NCBI GenBank assembly: GCA_051294375.1
Contig: CM119269.1
Coordinates: forward strand, 6,585,552 to 6,649,551
Length of the DNA stretch: 64,000 nucleotides
Source of the DNA: Paraspadella gotoi
Lineage: Eukaryota; Chaetognatha
Direction: 5' to 3'
Part shown: positions 13,283 to 25,713 of the stretch, piece after piece
Numbering within the stretch: the first letter of the stretch is position 1
Layout of the letters: every line of letters begins with the position of its first letter
Translations under genes and position numbers: made by a program
The notes under the pieces: model-generated
The model's database searches: none
What the model was told of the DNA's origin: nothing
The model's input: only the letters and a program-made list of their open reading frames with translations

Positions 13283-13499
13283 CTCCAAGATGATCTTGGG
13301 CTTGGCGAGCCACGCAGTCTCGTCGCCGTATTCGACGGGGTTGATGTCGCCGAATCCGACGGTGGTGAATGTGCAGAAGGCAAAGTAAATGGAGTCCACC
13401 AAAGACCAGTTGGTGATGGAGAGCCAGACGAAGGAGCAAAGGAGGATGAAGATCAGGAGCAAGACGGTGGAGATCCAGATGGGGACGCTCTTGCGTTCG
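13283..13499 (-). CDS. K2P channel exon: third transmembrane segment and second pore (duplicate copy)
   Basis: Minus strand, preceded by an AG acceptor (TTTGCAG). Entered in phase 2, it reads a hydrophobic helix (VPIWISTVLLLIFILLCSFV), then a pore helix and the selectivity filter FCTFTTVGFGDINP. The incoming phase fits the exon ending at 18723. The outgoing donor is GAG|GCAAGT, a textbook GC donor. A poorer copy of the same exon, spoiled by indels, lies at about 18254-18474, in the expected place next to the rest of the gene. So this copy belongs to a duplicated or misassembled block. The family is the two-pore K+ leak channels of the plasma membrane. Confidence 0.8.
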
Positions 13500-15754
13500 C
13501 TGCAAACGATATTTTTGAGACCCACCAGCAGATAAAGTATGCTTTGGCTAATTTTTGGTTAAAAAATCAACTCCCAGTTCTCTGCAATATTTAAGGTAGT
13601 AAATGACAATTGAATGTTGGTTATTAAAATTTTACCTGATGACAAAATTTTTTTTGAGATGAACCGAAACTCATATATGTTGTACACGGGCTACCAAAGG
13701 CCCCATGGCTAAGACCTGTAATATAAAATCATAAATATTAACTAATATAATAGTTATGACTCATTAAAAAAAAATTCTAAAAATATTTCCCTAGTAAAGC
13801 TGCTACAATAAAACTGTTCAATAATTTAATTCATGATTCTGACCAACATCTCTCAAACCCCTTTATGAGTGACTGTATATGTAAAATTTTAAAAAATGTA
13901 GCAAAATAAAATGATAGTTATGCCAACTTTTAAAAATTTTTTTTTTGGGCCTATTTTTAAGTGGTTTACGAATTGTCCATTTAAAATTTTAACCCATAGG
14001 GCGAATAGACGCTACGTTAGATACTTTTTATGGTTCAAATATCAGCTTCATTGGACCGGCAAGAAAATACGAAGAAATTATTTGATCCCTGAACAAGGAC
14101 AACTCTACGCTTCGGGTACCTATACGTTTTAATAAACTTAGGTAGTAATTATGATGTGTACGCATATAACTTTGACTTGGGCTAACAGAAATCGAGAAAA
14201 ATACTTAGTATTCAGTTTTTGCGAGGGCTTTCAGACAAGCGCTACTTTTTTTAAAAAATCCGTCTCGAAAGTAGCAACGTACATAGATCGTAAGGAGTCA
14301 CGATAGTGGCAGGGATTCAAAACTTTGTAAGACGTGAAGCCTAACAGCTAACTTATAGATAGATAGAAAGTAGAAAGAGAAGTTCAATTTCTAATGCACT
14401 AGATATATCATATATTAATATATATGAGTATAAATCTATATAATAAAGACAACATATAAATTTTTAATCACCGTCATTAAGCTTGTTTGACGGCATTGCC
14501 GGAGTGAGCTATTAAGAAAGCTTTATACACCGATGTTTCATGAGAATCAAACAAAAAAGTAATAAATGATAATGATTACAAATAGTTTTTCATATTTTTA
14601 CCCCACTTATAAATCAAAATAGTCGAAAAAAAGAATTATACTTTGCTGTAGACAACTTTTTGCGCAAGCTAGCCTGAATCTGATCTTAAATAAAAAAATT
14701 CTCATAAAAAATTTTACCTTTCTCCTATTTATAAATAGATATTAAAGATTATATATGAGTATGAAGTAATATTAAAATTTTTTGTTTGTTAAAATTTTTA
14801 TTTGTTACGAGATAAGTCTCTCGGTTGTTTGATGCCCTTTTTATGTATGAAGTTTGTATTTTGGTTGGCCTTACGAAGTACTGATTGATCAAGTATTCTT
14901 AAACGTCGCTCTCTTGAATTGGTTAGGTCCTTTATGATTGTGACCTTAACCAAAGATATAAAAGAGATGTGCTTACCTAAAACTAAGAGGATAAGTTACC
15001 ATGATTCGTGACAGTTCGGTAAGCAGTTTAAAAATGATATATTTTGTAATTTATGGTTAAACTTAAAGTTGACATTTTTAAATGAAAGTTCTTTTTTTTT
15101 TTTGTATATCTTTAGAATAATCTCCGCTTCTACTTGCATTCACGTCTCACGCTCATGTTATGTCTACTTACAATAAATATTACCAAAATTTACATTCTTC
15201 GAATCGTCTAATAAATAAATAGCAAGTCAGAAAACACTAGCTCGCTCCCGGCGTTACGGTAAAAATCTCAATCTGTCTATTCAAATTTTTTAAAAAAATG
15301 TTTAAAGAATTTTTGTTTGAACAGGTGCTCTAATTCAAATTTATCTTAACCTACCTTACAGGGGATCGGGCTCCCCCTATCTTGAAAGTAGACTAAAAGT
15401 AAAAGTAAAAAACATTAAGCGATGGATCGGGGAGAAGCGTCTCCAAGCAATGTTGTACTCTCACTGTTGAAGTGAAAGTAAACCGGAAGCACAATGATAT
15501 CTATACATAAAAATATATATGCTTTTTGGTGTTCTAGTATCTTTTTTTTCAAAATTTGGTAATTTTTCAGCTGCGGGTTTCCAAAATGGTCACCATGTAC
15601 TAATAATTTTTCTTAATGAGCGTTAGTGTTAGGTGTTCTTGTTGCGCTGCCAATCAAAAATGTGTATTAATCCATATTGGATGTTGGTATTGTAAAACAT
15701 CACAAATTTAACTCTGCTTTATTTGGCATAATAATTTTCATTTTAAATAATAAG

Positions 15755-16030
15755 CACTTATGGCAACAGCCGGGTTGCCTTGATGCCCATTGGGGATGGG
15801 GCTCTCACTGTTGCTTTGGGGGCTTCCGAACCCCTCAGTGACGCCTCCATGTCAGCTGCGCGGTTACCGCTAGGAAGGTCTTCGCTTTGCCAACACAGAA
15901 GGATTAGTCGTTAGGACTGTGGATGGAACACTAACGCTTGGGAATGAGTGTGTTCCCCCCTCTGAAGCCAATGGATTTGGCTGGAGGATGACGGACGTGA
16001 GGCGGTGTGATATATACGCGCCAACACAAC
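15755..16030 (+). repeat. SINE-like interspersed repeat, copy 2
   Basis: Matches 5340-5610 with indels, and the reverse complement of 25936-26146. Confidence 0.7.
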
Positions 16031-17370
16031 TTATAAAAACTGTTATTTAATACAAGTTGCAAGAGTGAGAGATATAGGCGAAAATCTGCTTTAAAAAAAA
16101 TTCAACATTTTTTCTAGATATTGTAGTTAACCTTCTTTTGTTGTTAGTGTGTCCCCTGTCCCACTCAAACAGGTCAGGCGGAGACCTCTCAGCAGGCAAT
16201 GGACGTCGCCGATGCCACCTCCCGAACCTGCAAGCAACTTGTGGCGACTCTCCTCGCATCGAGAGCGCGCGCCTAAAACGACGGCTGTAGGTAGAGGGAG
16301 AGGAGTCTGTAATCTCCTGTCCCGAAACAGGCCAGAACTGGCAACTACCCCGCCTGCACCGTCAGGTGAGAGGAACTCTCGGCAGGCTTATCAGGTCAGA
16401 GAGATATTCGCGTGGCGCTTGATCCCACCAGATCCTAGACTGTCTCACTCCACCAGCAATATTCCTCTCAGCAAATTTCACTAAACCTATTTAAAAATTT
16501 TTTATAACAAACGTAAAAAACTTTAATTAGCATTTAAAAAAAATCCTGCCTTTATCGAATTTTAACTGCCTACCACATTAAGTGTCTCATGGGTATACTT
16601 TAAAGATTTTATAGGTTTCAGAGATGGCACTTTTTTTGTTTCTTTCACATCCTCCCTGCACTACCATGTAAGAGGAAGTCAGAATCGGCGAAAATCTAAT
16701 AGGCGAGAATGTTGAAAAAAAGGGAAAGGAATTTTGGTTGTTCTTGTCGATTCTTCTAAACCAAGGGCCAAGAGACGTAACTTAAGATTTACATTATTCC
16801 AGTCATTCTCATCCAAAAATATAAAATATTATGAAAAAAGATTTGGGATCGACTATCGGAATTTAGTTCTATGAGAAAAAAAAAATCTTATAAAAAACTA
16901 TTTAGAACTGCTGGGAAAAAAAAAAAGAATCAGTCAATTAGTAAGTTAACCACTCAAAAGAAATCACAACCGAAACTGAAACGACAGCAAAGAAAGCACC
17001 AACTAACCTGCACTACGGTGCGGTTGTCGGCTCCCGCGGCGCTGAGGCATCATCATCTTTTAGGGATGTGAAGGTCGAGCGTCGAGTCGTAGCAGAATTC
17101 GTACAAAACAGCGTAGATGGTGTCGTCGAAAAACTCTTCATGTCCACCGAGAAAAACTTTTGAAGAAATTAAAAGTTGATTATTGATTTATGAATGAGCT
17201 ATAAATAGTTCTATTTGTTAGTTAAATTAATTCATAAATTTATTCCTACTCGCTCAATTCATTCATTCTTTCCAATCTTTCGTTATTCGTAATCAAAATT
17301 TAATTTAATTGCTTTATTCATTGATGAAAAATTGAGAAAAATGTACAATATCAGTCAAAATGTAGTAAAA

Positions 17371-18574
17371 TCTTTTAAATCTACAAAAAAGAAGCAGGAA
17401 TGTATATTATCGTTTATTTTCAAATCGCGGATTATATCATAACAAACTATTTCAACATTAATTATTAAGTCGATTTTCTTCTGACGTCCGCCTGAGGAAA
17501 AGCCCTCGACACCCGATAGCCACGCCCCGTGCCCCAAGCGCCATCTTTAGAGCTCCTTCCCACCACGCCCATCTCCTATTCCACAAGCCGTGCTCTTCCT
17601 CAATCTCCGCTCGCGTGGCCAGATTCACAGTGCCGCTCTGGCAGAGTCGTCGTCGCTGCCCGTTTTCGACGATCTTCTTGGGACAAACGCGATGCGCATA
17701 TTGGCTACGAAGAGACTTGGCCTCCGAGTGGATGAGGGGAACGCAGAGAGAGAGGACAGAGGATCCCGACGGCGATCATCACGATCTTGGACGACCTGTT
17801 TGGGGGCGAAAGAAGGAAACATCAACTTCTTGCGCTTGGGAACGCTTACAGTTTCCAACTCCCATGCGTTAATTTTTCTGAAAAATTTCCCTCAAGCAAG
17901 TGGTGTGGAATTTTTTTTTTTAAGTTTTCTTTTCCTTAACAATGTCTAAACTGAAAGCCAATGGGGAAAAGATCCTTCAACAGATGTGCTCATCGGAATG
18001 AACGAAACGTAGTTAAGCGACAGAGAGCTATTTTAGATAAAAAAAAAAAATTACCCAAATATTAACGAACGCAAAAAAAAATTAATCAAATTGCTCATCT
18101 CATCGAACGCAAAAAAAAAAAAACGCTCCCCTCACTAAAAATATCCTCCACACAAGATGATCCGTCGGCAAGACGCCGACGAATACGTCGGGCCGACATA
18201 TAACCTTCCTTCCCCTAAACCCCTTCAACTCTCGCACCCAACGCACTTGCCTCTCAAGATGATCTTGGCTTGGCGAGCCACGCAGTCTCGTCGCGTATCG
18301 ACGGGGTTTAGAATTCGCCGAATCCGACGGTGGTGAATGTGCAGAAGAGCAAAAGTAAATGGAGTCCACCAAAAGAACCAGTTGGTGAATGAGAGGCCAG
18401 ACGAAGGAGCAAAGGAGGGATGAAGATCAAGAGCAAGAACGGTGGAGATCCAGATGGGGACGCTCTTGCGTTCGCCTGCAACATTGGTGGGGGGGTGTGA
18501 GGAAAAGCGAAGGAAATGCGTAAATTCGGCGTGTAGTTTTTTTTTTTTTCTGAGTTAAAAGACGCAAAGGATTT
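17371..18574. repeat. Repeated block, copy 3, with degraded K2P second-pore exon
   Basis: The sequence aligns to 12387-13520 but has extra and missing bases throughout. On the minus strand it holds the second-pore exon (about 18474-18254), whose frame is broken by indels, followed by the GC donor GAG|GCAAGT. Downstream it has the putative C-terminal region (about 17890-17500). It sits directly 3' of the rest of the channel gene, so it is probably the true locus rendered in low-quality sequence. Hydrophobic coding at about 17790-17730 could be the fourth helix but cannot be read reliably. Confidence 0.6.
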
Positions 18575-18599
18575 NNNNNNNNNNNNNNNNNNNNNNNNN
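18575..18599. other. Assembly gap (25 N) inside the K2P gene
   Basis: Run of 25 N in the intron between the cytoplasmic-loop exon (ends 18723) and the second-pore exon. Confidence 1.
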
Positions 18600-18722
18600 A
18601 AAAAAAAAAAAAGTATTAAAAGTAGTAAAGAATAGAAATATTAATCTTAAGGGATTTTGGTAACTTTATTTCAGTCCGTGAGATCATCCCTCCCCCGTCT
18701 ACATCCTTCCACATCCACCGAC

Positions 18723-21700
18723 CTCGATTCCCTCGTCAGCCGCAAGTCCGACCACACCGACTTCAAGTAGTTGAACTCCTGCTCCTCTAACACGATCTGC
18801 AGCATGGCGAGACTCTCCCGCGGCCGCATTCGCGTGCAGTCGATAGCGGCGTGACGGAACCGGCGCGCGTCGGCGGCGCTGAGGGCCAAGTTGCGTTGCA
18901 CGACGCCGGCGCGAGTCGGAGACACTTCTAGACGATCCACTTGAAAGAAATATTTGAGGAGATCCCGGTTCGATTGGACCGTCTCTTCGTCGTCGTCATC
19001 GTCGTCGTCGTCGTCACCGACTTTGGCGAAGAAAGCGGCGGCGACGACCGCCACTTGCGCCTCCTTTTGCTGCCGCTTTTTTCTCAACTGGATTGGTGAG
19101 AAAAAGGAAAAAAGAAAAAAGGAAAAAGGTGAGCGTAAAATTAAAAAAAAAAGAAGAAAACTTTATATCTTCCTCTTCCTCTCCTCCTCGCTTTCCACCT
19201 CATTCCTCTTCTTCCTCCTCCTCCTCCACTTGGCGATCTTCCGCTCGGCGACGCCATAGATTTTGACGACGACCTTCTGCATCGCGTTGCCCATCGAGTT
19301 CATCATCAAAACCGTCAAAGGAACGCCGACGACGCTGGATAACGATGAAGATTCAATCACTACAGATAAACTATTAAACTTTGTCGTCATCATCTCCAGG
19401 GCTTCACGATCGGCGCCATCGTCTCTTTTGCGCCATTTTAACCCGAGTTCATCTGGTCTTCAATGCGCAGAATTAGCCTAGTCAGAATTCAAAGACAGCC
19501 ACTTCTCCGAACTTGGTTCAATACAGCTAATAATAACTAAAAACTAATGCTAATACTTGAAACTTATTTATCAATTGATATTTTGTATCTTAACTCTGAA
19601 ACAAATATTCTAAAAATGTTGCCATGTAGTTTTAGTACATTACAATTTTTTTTTAAAGCATGAGCAATGAGCATTGAGCAATTGAGCATTTAGCTTCAAA
19701 CACACATGTAGTATTACAGTTCTAAAAAGGACTAAAACAGACTCCATGCGATTTCCAGTCAGCCTGCTCCCTCTCCCCCCTACCTGAAGAATATGAGAAA
19801 GCGTTTTCCCCACGGACTGTTGGGAGTGATGTAGCCGTAGCCAATGGTGGTGCAGAGGGAGAAAGCCAACAACATCGACTCGAGAAAAGTCCAAAACTCT
19901 GTCGTGCATCCATCGAGGACGTGGCGGGAAGAGATGAGGAAGTCCATCTCGGCCAAAAGCTAGAGGACAATACCAAAAACGTTTAAGACAGAATGGTTCA
20001 ATGGAACCGAGTCAGATCAAAGTCATATAAAGTCGATTAAATTTGTAAAAAAAAAAAAAAATGAGATAAGATACAAAAATTAGATTAAAAGATTAAAAAT
20101 TTTAAATTTTCAAAAAAATAACAACAAAAAACAACAATAATAAAAATAAAATAACATCAACAAAAATCAAAAGATAAAAAAAAAAAACCTTTTCGTATTC
20201 CCAGTGCAATTTTTCGATCTTTTCCACGAACTCAGGCGGCGGATCGAGCGGCAGCGGAACGAAACCGTTGACGGAGGTAACGTTAGCCGCTGCCGCCGCA
20301 GCGGAGCCGGACAAATTTAGGGGAACCATCGATGCGTTATATACGAAGCTGGAAAATTGAAAGGTCATTTGGACAAAGAAGAATCTTTGTATAAAGCTTT
20401 GTTGGTGAGTAAAGTTAAAACTAACAGGATTATTTACTTTCATAAAACATTAAAATAATTCTAAATAGCTAAATATATATAAAAAAAAGTTTAATTATTT
20501 GAGAATGTCTTTCATAATTACACCAAATGTATTCCCGAAACAACAACAGCCACAAACAACAGCAACATCCCCAGCCGGACCCGATGGTGGTCCGCACAAT
20601 CTCCGACTTGATCTCGCTCAAGTTGGCCAAGGATTCCAGACACAATCGCTGATCGAATTCAGTGTTGAGAGATTGAAAGACCAACGCGCCGACGATGATG
20701 TAGCCGAAGACGATGCAGGGAATGAAGAGGTACTGGGCGAGTGGTTAGGGTAAGGTAAGGTAAGGAAGAGAAAGAGAGAGAAAGGGATGGGAACGGTCGA
20801 AGGTGAATAATGTCGAGTTGGCAAAAAGCAACCCCAATATTAAAATAATAAGAACCACTTACAGAATCAAATATCGAATGTTCTAGATTTCATAACAGCT
20901 TCGTTAGGTTTCCATTGAAAAAAATACCGCCGAAACTTTTTACATCTGATGCCCTTTCGGGTCAGTAAATGGACGATTCATCATTCGACGACGACGATCG
21001 AAAAAAAGGTGGAAAGAAGGCGACTCTACGATTGGAGGATCACAAAATTGGGTCGGTTCAACACCACGGGCTATAAAAGCCTATATTCTTGTTCTTTTTT
21101 CTCTTTCTTTCTTTCGTTCTTTCGTTCTTTCTTTCTTTCTTTCTTTCTTTCTTTATTTCGTTCTTTCGTTCTTTCTTTCTTTCTTTCTTTCCTTCCTTCC
21201 TACTTTTTTATTTTTTCTCATTTTCTCTCTCTCTCTCTCTTAGCATCTTACAATTCTTTTTTTCATACATAGTTATTTTCGAATACAGAGAAAGGAATTT
21301 TCTTTCTCATAATTCATCATATTCATAATTCAATAATATTCATATTTCATAAGTGCTTTATCGACGACCTTGTGGCGGCGAACCGACAGAACGGCGAAAG
21401 AAAAAAAAAATCAACCTGAAAGGCCCATCGAAGAATCAGAAAGATTTTGGCGCCGAAAAAGTCTTTGACGTTATCGTAGTGACGCACGTGGATTTCCGTC
21501 CCGTCCTCCGAGAGATAAAACTTGTGACCCTCGAGGGTAAAGTCGAGTTTATTGCGCACGCGCGGGCGGATCGTCTTGTCCGCCAAGTACGCCAAGCCCA
21601 GGTCCGCCTTCAGCTTCTTCGATTGGGCCTCGGAGCCTTTTTTTGGAGAGGGATGGCAGGAAGAAGTGGCGAGTAAAGCGGGTTAGGATTTTTCGCTTTT

Positions 21701-23949
21701 TTTTTATCATTTGGAGATCGGTTCTTTATATACTGAATCATAACAATAGATTTCCGAGCAATAGGGTAGCAAGACGCACCGTCGGTGTCACCGACTCTCA
21801 ATCTCTACGAATCAGATTTAAATCAGACAGGACTTAAATCTTAATATTACCTGACTGGACCTAAATTTCAAAATATCGCGACTATACTTGAATCTCAAGA
21901 GATTCTAACACTGATTTCAAATCTTAAGAAATTCCAACCAGACTTAAAATCTCAAGCAGGGGCGGCGAGAAAAATGGCGGGCCCCTCCACTGGCCCCATG
22001 GCCGGGCCCATAATTTTAGTTTTTAGTTTTTGATTACCGACTTTCTGCCTTGAAAATTGCTTCAGTGCTCAAACTTCTGCCTCCATTACTTGCAACCCGG
22101 CATTGGTGTTTTACTGAAACTTTTTTTTTAATTACAATCATCGTGCCTCTCCTCTAGTCTGAGCGAGGGGTCTAAATTTGTTAAACCTTCAGACAAGATG
22201 AGATTTAGCACTTATTTTTAACCATGAGCAGCAAAGAGATACAGTTATACGGTTTTTCTTCTTTTCTTTCCTTTTTTTTTCTCTTTCTCAGTGGCCCTCC
22301 CGGGCCCCCCTGGGGCCTCCCTGGGCCCTCCCTGGTCACAGGCCCCTCACTTCTCTTGCTGCCCCTGATCTCAAGAGATTCCAACCAGACTTAAAATCTC
22401 AAAAGATTCCAACCAGACTTAAAATCTCAAGAGATTCCAACCAGACTTAAAATCTCAAGAGATTCCTACCAGACTTAAAATCTCAAGAAATTCCAACCAG
22501 ACTTAAAATCTCAAGAGATTCCTACCAGACTTAGAATCTCAAGAGATTCTAACCAGACTTAAAATCTCAAGATATTCCAACTAGACTTAAAATCTCAAGA
22601 GATTCCAACCAGACTTAAAATCTCAAGAGATTCCAACCAGACTTAAAATCTCAAGAGATTCCAACCAAACTTAAAATCCAAAGAGAGCCCGACCGGACTT
22701 AAAGGATGAATTCTCTGCATTTCGATCTTCTTGTCTCGATTGGCGCGGCGTCATTGGATCGTCGTCTGCTCTGCGATTCGTGTCGCGCGAGTGCAGCGCC
22801 TCCACAGCGATACCGACGATGTCCGCCAGGTTGACGTGATCTCCGTCTTGGTTGTCAACGTCTGAAAGCGGTTTGGAGTTGATGGAGTTGATGGATTAAG
22901 TAGACGTCCTGAATAGTCTGATTCAAAAGTTTGTGTTTATGTTTACAGTCAAGCTGATACAATTTTAAAAATTATGTTTATATATAATTAAGTCACTATG
23001 ATTTTTTTTTTATTTATGTCATTGCGTTTCGGAAAAAAAATTTAGTTTTAATATATAATTTAAAATAACAAATTAATTAACTTTTATCTTAAAGTTGTGA
23101 TGTTCTAATAGAACAATAATAGTTATTTATATGTTTTCCTCCACTGACCTTTTTCCTCAGAACCCCTCAAGACCCCGCTCTACCTCTCCCTCTTCCCTAT
23201 CCCATCAACCTCTCACCCTTTCCGTCGTGGATCTCATTGACGACATCCTTCAGCACCGGCTTCTTCTTCTGAGCCAACCCCCACCAACCGCCCGGTGGTC
23301 GTTTTCGTCGCCGCCGCTGTCCCGGACCCGCTGCTGACGCCGCCGCCGCTGCCTCGTCCGTCTCCGTTGCGACAGGGGGTTGAGAGGTGGTGGTGGAACC
23401 GGGTCGTTTGAGGCTGAGAAGCGGATGGATTGAAAAAGGTAAGGTTACATCGAAACTCCTTACCACGGCCGCCGACGATTGGACGATTAAATCGTATTGA
23501 ATTTATCAGAAAAAAACTTAAAAGATGATCAATTTAAACAAGATTTTCTTTCTGTCTTATCGTTATTGCGATCAGATATATAAAATTCGTTTCAACTTTA
23601 CTTTTTAAACTAACCGAAGATACGACTCACCCTTTGGACGAAACAGAGGTCTTATCCGTAGAAATTCCGCCGGGTTTCGAATCTTTCCAATTTATCGTTG
23701 AATCACCTTTTTTTTTAATTCTCTTCTAAAAAAAAGGAATAGTCTTGTCTTGTTGTTGTTACTCGTCGATTGACTTTTTTTTCTTTCGTTATAATCGTTT
23801 CTTTTGTTTTCTCTTGTTTTAGGTTCTTTTCAATTTATTTTTTTTCATTTCAATTTGTTTTTTTCGTGGGAAGGATGGAATTCACTTCCATTCCATTTTT
23901 TATTATTTCCCATTTCCTATTATTATTTATTATTATTATTATTAATTAA

Positions 23950-23998
<49 letters not shown>

Positions 23999-25632
23999 GT
24001 CTAAATTCAATTTAATTTTCTTCTTCTCTCCTTTTCTTCTTTCATCTTTCTTCCCTTTCCTTTATTTCCTTTTCTTTCCTTTCCTTTCCTTTTTTTTTTA
24101 TCTTTTCTCATTTCTTTTCCTCCCTTTCCTCCACCTGCGTATTTTTTCCTCCGAATTTCAACAACGCCTCCCGAATCTTCGACTTTCTCGGCTTCAACGT
24201 CGGCATCGACTTCATCTTGAAGAGCTTCACCGTCGCCACCGACACCGTCTCCACGGAGACCGACTCCGCCCCGTCCGCCTCCGACGAGATCGGGCGCGGC
24301 GGGCGCCTCTCCACGACGCTCCTGGCGTCGGTGACGTTCTTTTCGGCGTCTTGGCGCTCCTTGGCTTTGCGGATCGCGTCCAAGATGACGTCGAACTCGT
24401 CGCTGCTCGACAGCAGCGCCATCCGGTCCAAGTTAGTCTGCAGAATCACGCCGCGCCGGCGTTTGACGGGACGGCGGAGCTGCGGGGGACGTCATTTTGT
24501 AGTCAAAGATGCGAACATAATCGTCAATAATTTTTTTTTTTAAATTAAGTTGTAGTAACCAAAGATGAAAACCAGAGATGTGGNNNNNNNNNNAAGATGA
24601 AAACATTATTTTTCAAAGACGGCGACCTTTCAATTTAATGGTTCTAAGGTCGCACAAAAAAACGTTTCTCGACAATTTTGCAATCTCTGACATCAAGTCC
24701 AAATGACGAGTTAATTACTCTCCGACATCGATTATTTTTAAAAATGATCATTTTTAATATTCGTTTCAACGCTTGTTTCAGCTCGCCTTGAAATCACTGG
24801 GCTCCCGCGCGAATCGTCGTCGCACAAGTTCCATCGGATCGTCGTCGTCGTCGTCGTCGTCGTAGCCGATCCACCGACGCGACGGCGACGACGACGACCC
24901 CGAAGTCAAGGCGTGGAAGTTGGCGTCGTCGCAAGAAGACGAGGGTCGGGAAGAGAGCGTCGAGTAGGCGGTGTGGTCGGATTCGAAGGCGGGTCGAAAA
25001 CGAAGAGATCGTCGACGACGGGTTTTGCGTGTGACGACGTCTTCGTTGTCGTCTACTTCATCGTCGTCCGCGTTCCAGTTCTCCGGCAAATCGGGAAAGA
25101 ACCTCGACCCTTCCGTCGCCATCCAGCGGGCGCCGCAAACTTCGCGAGATTCTCCGCGCGCCAGATTGACGTTGTCGCTGGTTTCGGCGCGGTCTATAGT
25201 TTCCGCTTCGACGCCGCTTTGAAGCTCGCCTCCACTTTCCTCTCCGCCGCCTTCTTTGTCCCGGTCGACGTCGTCCGAGTCGGGGTCGCCGTGATAGACC
25301 CAAACCCGGCGAGCTTTGACGCCGGGCAAGTGAACGTCGCTCGGACCGAGGATCGGATAACCGAAGAACTCGACGTCTTTGTATTCGGCCAACATGTCCG
25401 ACGAAGAGGAGGTGAAGACGGGCGAATCGGCGGCGGCGTCTGCTGCTGCTGATGCTGGGGCGGCGGCGGGGGCGTCTGCGGCGTCTGTGGCCTCGGATGC
25501 GCCGGACGGGCGGGCGGCCGCTGTGACGGTCGTTCGACGGATCGGAGCCGAAGCGGCGGAGGCGGTGGCGGCTAAAGCGGCGCGGGAAGAACGAGCACCG
25601 ACTTCGGAGGCGCGGTTATAGGAGGTTGCTGG

Positions 25633-25713
<81 letters not shown>

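Larger units (their letters stand above)
12376..17370. repeat. Repeated flank block, copy 2 (K+ channel 3' exons plus intergenic DNA)
   Basis: Homologous to 2695-6959 and, for its first kilobase, to 17371-18480. It carries the cleanest copy of the channel's second-pore exon (13283-13499), then AT-rich non-coding sequence and a SINE-like repeat at 15755-16030. The last bases (17340-17370) match the sequence left of the LTR at 6960. Frequent small indels between copies suggest uncorrected reads. I see no independent gene in 13500-17370. Confidence 0.75.

Noticed and set aside
18954-19259. Plus-strand Ser-rich frame of 101 codons
   Set aside because: Reverse of the poly-Asp K2P loop exon and a pyrimidine-rich intron; no family resemblance.
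21345-22700. Evenly spaced direct repeats as a CRISPR array
   Set aside because: Units are contiguous with no unique spacers, in a eukaryotic intron; they are a minisatellite.
24913-25452. 179-codon plus-strand open frame
   Set aside because: Antisense to the phase-linked K2P exon 25628-24787, whose minus frame joins neighbours on both sides; the plus frame is a by-product of GC-rich codons.
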